Assembly (NCBI GenBank): GCA_024500155.1 | Contig: CM044868.1 | Span: forward strand, 29,609,165-29,673,164 | From: Chenopodium formosanum | Taxonomy: Eukaryota > Streptophyta > Magnoliopsida > Caryophyllales > Amaranthaceae | Length of the DNA: 64,000 nucleotides | Direction of reading: 5' to 3' | Shown here: piece by piece, positions 53,798 through 64,000 of the stretch | Layout: each line of letters begins with the position of its first letter | How positions within the stretch are numbered: position 1 is the first letter of the stretch | The notes under the pieces: model-generated | Seen by the model: only the letters and a program-made list of their open reading frames with translations | What the model was told of the DNA's origin: nothing | The model's database searches: none | Translations under genes and position numbers: made by a program

Positions 53798-56700
53798 AAA
53801 GCGTGTTTTTTAAACGCTTTTTAGGCATTTTTCGACGTTAAAAAGCGTCAAAAATATATTTCTCGACGCTGCTTAAAAGCGTCGGGAATACGTGAGTCGA
53901 GAATTTTGAGGGACACAAAAAAGCATTGAGAATATCGACACTTTTATGTGTCCAAACTAATATACGAAGTGTTGGAAAATACGTATTTTGCGCATTATCC
54001 CAAATTTATGTAGTTTTTTAGCGATGCTTTTACATGTCCACATACTCAAATTTAGCGACGCTTTTTGTTGTCTTGCGTTTATTCTTGTCAGCCTATGGTA
54101 TGGCTGGAAACTCTTGAAATGTAAAAATGTGCAAAATATGTAGACATTAAAAAGCGTCTAGAAATTTTTTTAAAAGCTTTTTTTTTCCTTTTATTAAATT
54201 ACTACCATCATATATACATTATAGTTATTTAAATTTATCATAAATTAAATTAATAACTTTAAAATTAAAATAAACAAATATTTTATATAACTAGATCAAA
54301 TTAAAAAAAAAAACAATAATTAATCAACAATAATAAGAGTGCGTAGTTAATTACCAAATTTATAAAAGAAAACATCAACACAATTAATAAAAAAAAGTCG
54401 CATATTATAGTAGCTTGTTCCTAAATAAATACATCACTAATATAAATAAGACTAAAAACCAAACTAGATAGATGACGGCGTTATAGACGATTTAGTCGCT
54501 TGTTTTAATGCTCAAGTGTCCCGGCCTATTCTCTTGTTGCTCCTACATTGCCTTTTCCAATCATAAAAAAAAAAAAGTACAAAGTATAAATTAGTACATT
54601 ACACAATATAGACTTATACACACACACACACACACAAGCTCTGAATTTCAGACACACTCACAAGCATTTTTAACTTCACACACACACACACAAGCATTAC
54701 ACAAATGTCTTTGAGAATGCCAACACTTACAACAACAATCTTATAAACGTCAGGCTGACAGTCTTATAACAACAATCTTATAACAGTAATCTTACACAAA
54801 CACACACACACACACACAAGAATTACACAAACATTAGGCTGAGGGGGATTTCAAAGGATAGGGCCACCTCAGAAAAGAATTGGGGATTATTTGATGCAAA
54901 TGGGAAGCAAGTCTATATCTTGCGTCTCACTGAGTATGGGTCTGTTTTGTCTAATGATACATCAAACCAGACTTACTGTACTGCATGCAAGAGATGGAGG
55001 TAACAAGAGGATTATCCCCTTTATTGTAGGCTAGACTTGCTATGAGCCTAATAATGTATTTGCTCATGCTACTTATGCTTTAAACACTTATTATCAGAAC
55101 ACAGGAAAAGCACCCAACATTTTTTAAGTAAAGTTCACATTTTTGCTTAGTAATTATACAAGAGCCTGAAGAAATATAAGAAGAGAATTTTAATCATCTA
55201 ACGAGATAGGATACTATCAAGTAACATGTGCACAAAGATGACCTTATAGGACTTGAAAACGCTAATCATTCATATCATAACAGTTTAATCAATCATTAAT
55301 TGAAAACTATATGTGCGTTTTATTTACAAAAAATCAAACTGCCAAGAAAGAAACATCAATAATTTCCCCCTAAAGACAAGTTAGCTGACATATTGGAAGC
55401 TGACATGTTAGCTAAACAAAGGGAAACATATTGGAAGTTGACATGTTAGCTAGTAAGTGTTGAGAAAAAACAGGACAAAACCATTTGGTTGGATTCAGGC
55501 TCTTTAGGTAAAGTATACATTCTCCCTTAAAAACTAAAGAGCTATTTCTTATGTAATAATTGAATCAAAAATATCATTATATTGCTGATCTATTCTATGA
55601 ACATTATCAGAGCGGCTCACAATATCTAAAGCTGCCTTGATCTTTGCTCTTGGTTCAAGTCTATATATATACATATATGACATTCAATGGCAAGCAGACG
55701 TTGTCATGTTAATTACTTCCCTTACTAGTGAATTAATGTTAGCTAGTTCTAATGAAAAAGTGCTGGTAAGGTCACGTGCATAGGCCAATAGCATAATATT
55801 GTGATGAAGAAACCCAAAACAGGCAAACAACAAAGAAATAAGAAGGCTAAACAGCAGGAAGTAGCAATAACTAACAAATAGAAAATAGCAACAACAACAC
55901 AACAACATTATTGAGCAGCAATAATAGCAAGGTCGAGCGACAACAGTGTGGTCAGCATCCTACAACAACAACAACTTTGTTATAATTTTGATGCTATGGG
56001 TGTTTAGAAGAAATATGGGATTTTGAGAATTACCAATGAAAAAAATGTATAGAACGGTAGAGAAGCAATCCCAGGATAATACATGGGATATTTCATTCAT
56101 ATACCACACAATTCGTTTCTATTTCCCAGTGATCTAGCTCATATTGAGTTATAAACTCATAATTATACCAATAGCAAATTCAGAAGATAAAGTACAAGGG
56201 AAATAAAGAGCTAGAGAGAGCCAAAATGATAACATGTACATCTATAAAATAGTTATAGCACAATCTGATGACTACAAATTATATGCTAAATATCACGGTT
56301 CAAGCATACGACAAGATACAAAACACAAGTGAGATAAACTATGGATAAAAGGACCATCATTAGATGGATAATAGACCATGGTCAGCTAAAGATAGAATAA
56401 AATGACAATGCTGAAGCTACTTTTGCTTAACTCTTAGACAACACAAGCACATGAAGACAAAATAGAAATCATTCTAAGATCATCATGATACTAGACACGT
56501 CAAGGCTTCATGTAAATGATAAGGAAGACATATTCAAATTCATGGAATAAAGAGATTGCACCCCTAAAGTACTATACAAAAATAAGAAAATCATACCAAC
56601 TGCAAGACGATGCTTGATTCCTTTTAATACTGTTAGGATAATTACCTGAGAAAATACAATTAGAGATAGAGGAGTACATCGTAGCAACTAGCAACTGCTA

Positions 56701-58241
56701 TCTATAGAATTCTCCACTATAACCTTGCACCACAAACTATTACTTAACTAAAAAAATATCTAGAGAACATATCCAACATGAATTTAACCACTAAATCATA
56801 CTTCGTAACAACTGCTAGCAATGGATCCTTAGAAGCATGGTTTGCTTAGTTGCAGATTATGTAAACCAAAAACTTACGGTTAACAATATACATAAATATA
56901 TACCTTAGACTTATACAATTCAACCCTATGTGACTTGAACAAAAGAAAAGGCAATTCAAGTTGAGAAAAGACATTGCTCAAGCAACAAGAACTAGTAGAA
57001 CAGAAATCATAAAATTGATTTATGCGTTTTAATTGTAACAAAGAGTATATTAAAAAGTTTTTGTAGCATAAATTGCAACATAGTGGAATACTGGAATGTT
57101 TTTGTTCTAAATGAAGTATTTTTTCTGCAATGATACCATACTACTTCATTTATTCTAAGTCCAAAAAACATAAAAATATCATCAGCTTAAGCAATTGCAA
57201 CTATTCTATTTGAAAATCTAATCACTAAGAATATTGAAGAATTTATACAATGCAAGTTATTACACACAATCTAGGGTTAATATCGCAAATTGAACTAATA
57301 AATAATAAAATTCCAAAAGAAATATGATAATCAAATAAAACCATCATGAGGAACAGAGTGCAAACCTGAGAGGAAAATTGAATCAAGAGCTTATTGAAAT
57401 TGGAATTTAAACATAAAGGATTAGATCTGACTGAAATTAGGGTCTCCTTTCATATAATTTAGTCAAAACCCCTACAAATTAAGAATTCAAAACAAATAGC
57501 CATAACAATAATACAATTGAAACAAAATCTGAAATAAATTTGAAGAAAATACCATTATTTCTTTCAAATTTTGAAGAAAATACCTTTATTTCTTTTGGAT
57601 TTTTCTTGAATTTTATTTGAACGGTAGCACAAAATTGAACTCAATAATATGTATAAACAAACCCTAAAATCAATTGCTCATGAATCAAACCCATTTCACA
57701 CCAAATTTTCGTGAGATTATTGTAAAATAAATTCTATAAACAAGCTATAGGACTCGATTTGAAGAAAAAATGAAGCCCAAAAGGAAAGGATGTACCTCAA
57801 TTTTATTGGCAAAGAGAAGACAAAATTAAACACCATTGAAGGCCGGCGGGAAGAGAAAATTAGGCAAGCAAAATTATTGATGAGCGCTGTAAAGGGAACA
57901 AAATGAAGATCTGACATTGAAATCCATGATTTTCTTAATCACTTCGCAGAATTTCATAAGATGAAGGAGTGATGAATAGTAAGGGTTAAGATGTGACAAC
58001 TCAGAGAAATGAAAAGGGTTTTCAAGTTTAGTACTATGGGCGGTTTTATTATTTCTGAAATTTTGAAATCGTTGGTAGAGCCAATTACACTCACGAGTCT
58101 AGCACGTGTTGTTCTCCACGCTTATTTATGTCTAAAATCAATCTAGGCGTCGAGAAAACACGCACATTATATTTACCACTTGACGCCCTTGCCTAAGCGT
58201 CGAGGCTAAAGCGTTGAGAAAAGACTCATTTTGTAGTAGTG
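53798..58241. mobile_element. Larger CACTA element lacking its left terminus
   Basis: It begins aaagcgtgtttt directly after the inner element and ends tagtagtg. The aagcgtc/gacgctt motif is dense near both ends. (CA)n stretches lie at about 54617-54640, 54679-54693 and 54796-54820. The rest, including an aggctgagggggattt block near 54837, shows no recognisable gene, so captured sequence cannot be excluded. Confidence 0.75.
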
Positions 58242-59069
58242 TTTTCAATGATTCTCAAGCGCTCCATAAGCCAAATCTTAAAAAATGAGGAAAATTAATT
58301 TGCAAAATTACACGAGTAGGTGGCGCGCGCATCAAAATCAGTTGCGCCCGCCAGTTGCACGTATTAGAGACGATTTCGCTAGACAAGACAGCGTAACTTC
58401 CCAACTTGAGCTACATTACGACGAAAAAAAACGTATGTGTAATAGGAGTAGACCTTCTGTGAAACCATTCTCGTTAGGGTCTCCTCTAAGGCGATTCAAG
58501 CATAGAACGGTTTCCACCAAAGCTAAGGGAGCAGGTGATTGACATCCCTCTATTTGCTCTACTATGGACACCATGAAATAATCTCCGCATTCTTTACTTG
58601 TCCTAAGTAAACAATTGACAACAAGACAATAACATAAAACAAGAATTTCAAAACGTTGTTTAGTCAAGTTGTCACGAGGTGCGACGAAATGTTCAATACA
58701 TTTAACTAAATCCACGCCTTACTCTTTTCCAATGTTAACCATATCATTGTCACTCAAACCAAAAAATCTTTGATAAACAGGTTTGGGATCCGACAAGTTA
58801 GGGGCATATGTCACAGTGAGAGTATTTGTAGGGAAGCCTAGTAGAGCCTCAAACTCCCCGGGTAATAGGACAATTTCATCCCCTTTAAAAAGAAATAGAT
58901 GGTGGTTAGAGTCCCAATGAGTGACAACAGCATGGACAAAATAAAAGTTTATAACAAGTTGCATATAGTTCAATAGAGGGTTAAGGTGGTATATTTTGAA
59001 GGATAGTTTATCTTCAATTGAAAGGGAAGTGACCCATTGCTTCAACTGTTGTTCAAAGGTTTTTGCCAT

Positions 59070-59749
59070 TGATCAATGTGTAAAAAAAAGGGGGGAGAGG
59101 GAAAGAATTTAGAGAGATTAATTCTTTTTAATTTTTTGTAACACTACTAAGCGAATGAATGCAAGATGATCAAAATCCTACACAAAACCACGCTTAAATA
59201 GACCAAAGAGGGGCAAATTTTCGGCAATTTTCACTCTAAGGAAAGTTCACCTGCAGGTGGTGCGCGCAACCGATTCACATGCGCGCAACAGCTACGAGCA
59301 AGACATACAGTTGCGCGCGTCTAGTATATCGTGATATATTGTTTTAATTTATTTCCGTATTTAGAACTCCATAGTAATGGAATATTGACAAGATCTTATG
59401 AATTATCATACGCTAAATTTTTGTTAACTCTTGTGTACCTTTTTATGCTTTATTTTATTTTATTTATTTTCTTATTTATTTTCTTATTTTCCTTTTCTCT
59501 TTCTTTCTTTTTTCTTTTTCCTTTCTTTTTTTTTCACTTTCCTTTTTATGTCCTTTTTTCTTTGTACCTTTTTGTTATTTTTTCTAGGGGGTAAGTCGAG
59601 AACCCTTTCCCTCCCTCGGGATATTTTTTTGCTTTACTTAAAAAAAAATCATGGAAACAAAAGAAAAAATAATGACATATATATGTAAAATGTGTGTTAT
59701 ATGTACAAAAATAATAATAAAAAAAAAATGTATATGTACATATGTTTCC
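59070..59749. other. Spacer between the two antisense genes of element C
   Basis: It should hold the promoter of the antisense ORF. A GC-rich cluster at 59250-59320 (ggtgcgcgcaacc, catgcgcgcaac, agttgcgcgcg) is followed by T-rich and A-rich low-complexity sequence (59430-59760). No gene is visible; apparent frames there are Phe/Leu-only translations of the T runs. Confidence 0.6.
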
Positions 59750-61640
59750 AAAAAATATATATAAATACAAAGGAGGTCAGGATGCTCAACGACTCCCAAA
59801 CGGCTGCTGTACATCCTGCAAAATCCAAAACAAAGATTAATACACAAAACTGTTTAATAACTTTGAAAAAGAAATAAACTTACCGCGACCATCCGACGAT
59901 CACGACATGATAAAGCCACGAGGGCTCTCCGATAAGCAGCTCGAAAAGCACGTATAGTCCTCACCATACCGTTCACGGTCTCTCGCGGTACCTGCTCCAA
60001 ATAAAAGGACAGTCTCAGGAATATACGGTATGTCCTCCTCCTCCTCCGCTGTTGGGAGAATCACGCAAATTACCGATCCAAAAGCATCGATATACGTGAC
60101 GACCTCCGCTGTGGGAGGCACCCAACCACCCAGCTTGATTCGCTGAAAACACAATAAGAGAGTTAAGGTTCCGAAAATAAAAGAAAAATATTAAAACATA
60201 TGGTAAAATGCTAACAGGAACAAAAGCTGGGAAAGGAGTCAGCCTGGATGCAATAAAAGCCTGGTAAGATGCATCCGGCAGAACCAGCTGCTCTGCCGGA
60301 TAACCAAGGATCGCTTGAGCTCGATCTTGGTAGACAACAAGTCCGGATGCAACATCTGGATCGGAGGATCCGTAGGAACCATAGGCTCCTCGGATGAAGA
60401 CTGCCAGAGAACACGCTCGCCTAAAAAACAAGCGTTTGTCCTCTAGAGGACAGGGAGTCCCTGATAAAGGGCCCGGAAACGGCAACGAATCATGCCAGAC
60501 CGGACAGCCTTAGGGACTTCAACGATCAAACTCCAAGGACGAAGATCTATTTATAAACACAGCCACTTTAAAAATCATCAGAAAATAAAAAAAATAAAAA
60601 AGGAGAAGATGCACATGTGGTTGAAATACTCACCGACGCACTCACCGACGCACGAGTTGCCAAAAGGATCCTCTGTTAAAAGTCGCCGACTAAGGTGGCT
60701 CGTCTCTTCTTAATCGTGACCGATAGGAAAACGAGCATCCTGGGGGCTAAGAAAGGCAGGTACAAATATCCCCAAGCCTATAAGAAGCAAAAAAAACAAA
60801 AAGAAAAAGAAAACAAAAATGGTGATTAAAAGATAAGAAAAAAGGATAAGAACGCACCTCAAGGATACGACCATGCCACGAAAGGGAGATCGGAGGCACC
60901 TCAGCGGCTGCCGCGGAATCCATCACCCGGGTCGCCTTGCCCATAGCTATAAGTATACGGGAATACGACACCTTTTCCCAACTCAAGTTACCTACCTGCC
61001 CCAAATAACTGAGGCAGATAAGTAACCCAATGGCGAAATGCTCTCCCCGATGACTCAAGATAGTGACGGAAAGAACATGAGCAATGTATATCCGAGCCAG
61101 CTGCTTAGGTGTACACCGCCGATCAACCTCGTCAGCCAAATAGAGTATGGACAAGACTGCGCATACATATGAAGAGTCGCCGCATGACGATCCCCCACAA
61201 GGTCACAGAGTCTCTCGTCTGACCCTTTAACGACCTCCATAACCATAGGCTCACCTCCAAAAGGAAAACCAGTAATAATAGAGAAATCGTAAGGGGTAAC
61301 CGTCATCTCTCCCCATGGAAAGTGAAATGTGTTGGTGGAATCCTACCAAAACTCCAACAATCCACGAAGGAAAGCCAACGACGCAGGCCGACTCGTTTAA
61401 TCCCGAAGAGCCGCCATCTGGGAGCTGATCCCCGAAAGCTTCACAACCTCCTTTGCCACCTCGGGCAAACTCTCAAAACAACCTCGTAGATCACAAGAGC
61501 CGTATAGGCGCATACTAGGCTCACTCTAAAAAAGGAAAGTCACAAAAGATAGAGTAAAAAACTTGTTTTGAAAAAAAAGGAGGCGCAAAATACTCACGAT
61601 GCCGCACCTACCCCTGATCGAGACGTGATGGTCTTTATTA
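59750..61640 (-). pseudogene. Multi-exon plant mobile domain (PMD) gene on the antisense strand of element C
   Basis: Exons on the minus strand are about 61640-61598, 61525-60858, 60777-60646, 60551-60216, 60142-59884 and from 59815 on. The introns between them have GT...AG ends at every junction I could place. Readable PMD blocks are TFHFPWGEMTVTPYDFSIIT and GFPFGGEP (the TFHxPxGExTVTLxD motif), ARIYIAHVLS, ILEAWGYLYLPFLAPR (the W..LY.RF-like block across intron 2) and LGERVLWQSSSEEPMVP. PMD proteins (MAIN/MAIL1 family) act in silencing and gene expression in the nucleus, and PMD copies occur in transposons. The 5' exon is truncated, and stops at about 61393, 61339, 60677 and 60439 plus a frame change in exon 4 make it a pseudogene. 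Exons are more GC-rich than the surroundings. Confidence 0.72.
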
Positions 61641-63836
61641 TTTTATTCTAAAACTAAGCTAATATACATGTTTTGGACCCATTTCGGTAGCATAACGGGT
61701 ACCGAAAAGGAAAAACACAAAAATAAAATGCCACCCATGCTAGGGGACTACGATACCTGCAGTTAAACTCAGTAAATGGGGGCTTCTAACACCCATTAAA
61801 GCTATCCTACACCAGTTTCAATGAAGCATTCAAGGGATTATATTTCAAAATCTCAAAGAATCAACTAAGCCTAGGCGAATAATAGTAACAATGATGCAAT
61901 TATCGTCTACAAAACAATCTTGAAGTTCGAACATGGCAAACATAAGCTAAGTGTACACTTCGCGCCGATTTTCAGATTCAAAATTTTCAAAACATTGCTT
62001 ATGAAGATGTAAGTAGTTTTGATACTATAATTACTTCATAATCAATAAGTATAGCCAAAATGAGCAAGTAAAATAACAAGAAACAATCCAAATTTGAAGG
62101 AAAGTGCAAAAAACGTACTCAAATAAAGAAATGGTCATACAAGGTTCACTACTTAGCCATTTTTCATGAAATTTGATGCAAAAAACTCCTTAAAAATAGC
62201 GTAATAACATGGAACAAACAATTTCAAGAATAATGGTTTGAATAAAAAACCCCCAAATTTGAAAGTTTAGGTTTAATGATTCGAAAAACGCCCAAATTTT
62301 GCCAAAAACAAACAAATTTAAACAAAAAACTTACATTGGATTATGGCAAATGTGAATTAATGGTGAGATCTGCTTTCTTTGGCTTAAAAACTCACAAAAA
62401 ACCAAGAGAAAGAGACGAAAATGGCGAAGGAATAAGAAGAAGAAAGTAAAATGAAAATCCCGCTCAACGATTTCTTTTTGCTGACTGAAACAATTGCACG
62501 TGACTGACTAGCGCAACTCAGAGAAATGCGCGCACCTAGCTTACGCGACCCACTGAGTTGCGCACGGATACTTGTCACTGAAACAACCGGTTTCCAGATT
62601 TTGATCCATTTGATTATTTTCCAACGGTTTTTGCTCGTTAGTAGACGTAATTGCACACAAATTATCAAAATCTTTTTAAATGTTTTGCATTTTGTAGTTT
62701 GTTTTCTTCTTTGATTGTTTTCTACATCATTTTGTATGCACACCGTGCTTTTTGCCTTCCCTAAGCATACGTTTTGAATGTTTTTCGTAAAAGTGTCTTA
62801 AGACATTGCGTGGTGGTGCTTTACGTAAAAGCTCCCATAGACAGGTTTGTCATTTTACTGTATAGACATTATAAATGTCCGACTTTTCTTCTTTTTCACG
62901 TCCACACCAAAAAGGAAGGTGTCATCATGTAGCGTAAAATTGTATGACGTAGGAGTTGCGCAAAATTTCACTTCTTCCCCAGCTTTGCAAAATCTTCATC
63001 TCGGAACCAAAAGGTAGATAATTTCTTTTCTTTAGGCATTAGCGCACGAGTCGACAAGAACGCCGAACCATTCACCAACATACACTTCTTGATTGGAAGC
63101 AAATACGGTAGTTAGTGCGCTTACTAGCTTACCGGGCATTTAGGATGTCGTCCACCCCCTGTATAAAGAGCGACGAGATGATGTCGCACCTATATAATCA
63201 CGTACCCCTAGTCCTGAGACACGTGTACTCATCTTGTGAACAAAACTGCTGAGAGAGTTGCCGATTTTCTTCTCTCTCACTAGATTTGGATATATGCCTC
63301 CGGTTCTGAGACATGTATTTCTATCTTGTGGAAATCGAGTATTGCGTTTTGACAAACGAATTGTCAAGAACTCTATTCCGGCTGCGAAAGACGAAATGTT
63401 TAGGATGCGAAAGCCGAACGATTGCGAAATCCGAAACATTCTTTTATCATCTTTTCAAATTGTTAAAATCAGGCTAGAGTTTCAATGACATATCAAGGGA
63501 CTTTAAACCAACAATGACATTACTAGGAGGACATCATCCCCTTTTTAATCCTTTTTAAACCGATCTCTTCTTATAACATGACATCACCCAGAACGCCTTT
63601 ACTTGTAAAACTGTTCTACAATTGTAAATGATCAATCTAGATTCTTTAGCGCGTTAAGGAAAAGAAAATACTTTTTCTAGCCTCAATAGCTACTTGTTTC
63701 AAACACTTAGCGAATCAAGGATCATTTTGACATCCTTAATATTTCTGAAAGATTCTCTATTCTTTGAGAATTTCGCAAAATAAGTATCGAATTTATTTTC
63801 TTTGCTACATTGATCCTCATCTATCCTAGACTCGAT
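61641..63836 (+). other. 3' untranslated region of element C
   Basis: No gene is recognisable. It holds a hairpin at 62511-62563 (arms gcgcaactca / tgagttgcgc) and a diverged two-copy repeat at 63211-63240 and 63303-63332 (ctgagaca.gt...tatcttgtg). Between 63340 and 63440 cgaaa-rich phrases recur (gcgaaagacgaaatg, gcgaaagccgaacg, gcgaaatccgaaac). Confidence 0.6.
62511..62563. other. 10-bp inverted repeat of the gcgcaact type
   Basis: Arms gcgcaactca (62511-62520) and tgagttgcgc (62554-62563) are perfect and separated by 33 bases that include another gcgcgc. Confidence 0.78.
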
Positions 63837-63852
63837 CAAAGTGGGGGCTAAC
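63837..63852 (+). other. Polypurine tract of element C
   Basis: Reads aaagtgggggctaac directly before the 3' LTR start tgtagacatc. It shares aaagtgggggct with element B's tract. Confidence 0.88.
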
Positions 63853-64000
63853 TGTAGACATCTACTTTTGGCCTCCCATCCCGACAGGAAGTGCAATGAT
63901 GATAAATAAAGCCATCTTTGTGTTAGATCGAAGGGAAGAATGCTCATGGATTACTAGCTAAACTGCAGAGACACAAAAAGACTAGCCTAACCAAAAACAA
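63853..64000 (+). repeat. Start of the 3' LTR of element C (runs off the window)
   Basis: tgtagacatctacttttggcc and the next 125 bases match 27879-28024 with about 20 differences and a few one-base indels, so the two ends belong to one element. Confidence 0.9.

Larger units (their letters stand above)
51783..58241. mobile_element. Composite CACTA element in the antisense ORF
   Basis: The outer ends are cactactacaaaattgg on the left and tcattttgtagtagtg on the right, with TTT on both sides (51780-51782 and 58242-58244), the 3-bp duplication of CACTA elements. It consists of a complete 2.0-kb element (51783-53797) joined to a 4.4-kb one (53798-58241) whose own left terminus is missing. The second has aagcgtc/gacgctt subterminal repeats at both ends (53800-53930 and 58100-58220). 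No transposase is visible, so both parts are non-autonomous. Antisense ORF coding continues across the insertion. Confidence 0.85.
50874..59069 (-). pseudogene. Antisense ORF of element C (aORF; DUF7745/PMD-like), split by CACTA
   Basis: It starts with ATG at 59069: MAKTFEQQLKQWVTSL, then NPLLNYMQLVINFYFVHAVV, HWDSNHHLFLFKGDEIVLLP and GEFEALLGFPTNT. The pattern (long helical region, a W/F block, then L.P.EFE.LLG.P) is that of the antisense proteins of Tat elements, annotated in plants as DUF7745 or PMD-related. A TAA at 58727 is followed in frame by LVKCIEHFVAPRDNLTKQRF. The composite CACTA element (51783-58241) interrupts it. Beyond that the frame resumes with KFEAHGVRTFPGHRSLYKHK, WTSFFCHGVPNIRFVIPW, YIRLLGLSSTTYFFPCRVMRQ, a TGA, and a basic tail (KAHSREHKRKAPPKHAQ). 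A Lys/Glu-rich end reaches about 50874. A GC-rich motif cluster at 58310-58360 may mark an intron. Function unknown. Confidence 0.75.
27879..64000 (+). mobile_element. Element C: giant Tat/Ogre-like Ty3/gypsy retrotransposon, interrupted
   Basis: The first 146 bases match the start of the right LTR at 63853-64000, so the element spans at least 36 kb here. Removing element B (14.3 kb) and the composite CACTA (6.5 kb) leaves more than 15 kb up to the right LTR. Domain order is gag, protease, linker, RT, RNase H, archaeal-type RNase H, integrase. The additional aRH domain, the DNGSS-type protease and the W-rich integrase tail are characteristic of the Tat clade. A 13.5-kb region follows integrase and contains two genes on the minus strand. 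All genes have stops, so this copy is inactive. Confidence 0.88.

Noticed and set aside
59331..59847. Phe/Leu/Tyr-rich apparent membrane proteins on both strands
   Set aside because: They are translations of T-rich and A-rich low-complexity DNA with no conserved motif.
59750..61640. PMD gene as a processed retrocopy
   Set aside because: GT-AG introns are still present between the conserved blocks.
1..64000. tRNA, rRNA or other structural RNA genes
   Set aside because: I found no cloverleaf or rRNA-like segment; tRNA resemblance is limited to primer-binding sites.

Overview
The window looks like repeat-dense nuclear DNA of a flowering plant, probably a eudicot. It is AT-rich and I see no intact host gene. 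It carries Ty3/gypsy LTR retrotransposons of the Tat (Ogre-like) and chromovirus (Tekay-like) types, CACTA elements, a Stowaway-like MITE, a decayed FAR1/FHY3-type MULE transposase and a fragment of an IDN2/FDM-type zf-XS protein. Every coding region found is broken by stops or frameshifts. The species cannot be named from the sequence.

Layout. 1-2305: leader and 5' LTR of a minus-strand Tat-like element (family B) that runs off the left edge. 2784-13817: element A, a minus-strand Ty3/gypsy element with 2.77-2.78 kb LTRs, an initiator-tRNA-Met type primer site and decayed integrase. 13818-24000: the only stretch not dominated by LTR elements. It has a FAR1-like transposase pseudogene (+), a convergent decayed ORF (-), a MITE, a zf-XS fragment (-) and many degenerate GGTACA-type motifs. 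24001-27531: two family-B LTRs around a 0.26 kb internal remnant.

27879-64000 (continuing off the right edge): element C, a very large plus-strand Tat/Ogre-like element. Its order is LTR, gag, protease, linker, reverse transcriptase, RNase H, archaeal-type RNase H (aRH), integrase, then a long 3' region with two genes on the opposite strand. One resembles the antisense ORFs known from Tat elements. The other is a multi-exon plant-mobile-domain (PMD) gene. The polypurine tract and 3' LTR start lie at 63837-63853.

Element C was hit repeatedly. Element B (34495-48785, minus strand, gag only) sits in the aRH domain with a perfect CATAG duplication. B itself holds a 627-bp CACTA element in gag and, in its right-hand LTR, a solo LTR of family A with a perfect ATAAT duplication. 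A composite CACTA element (51783-58241) splits the antisense ORF with a TTT duplication. The order of events is therefore C, then B and the composite CACTA, then the insertions inside B.

The least explained signals are cis elements. A stem-loop is shared by the two unrelated-looking Tat families just downstream of their coding regions. Clusters of short GC-rich hairpins recur in the LTRs and untranslated regions of both. The intron-containing antisense PMD gene is the other main candidate for new biology, since antisense orientation would let introns survive passage through an RNA intermediate.
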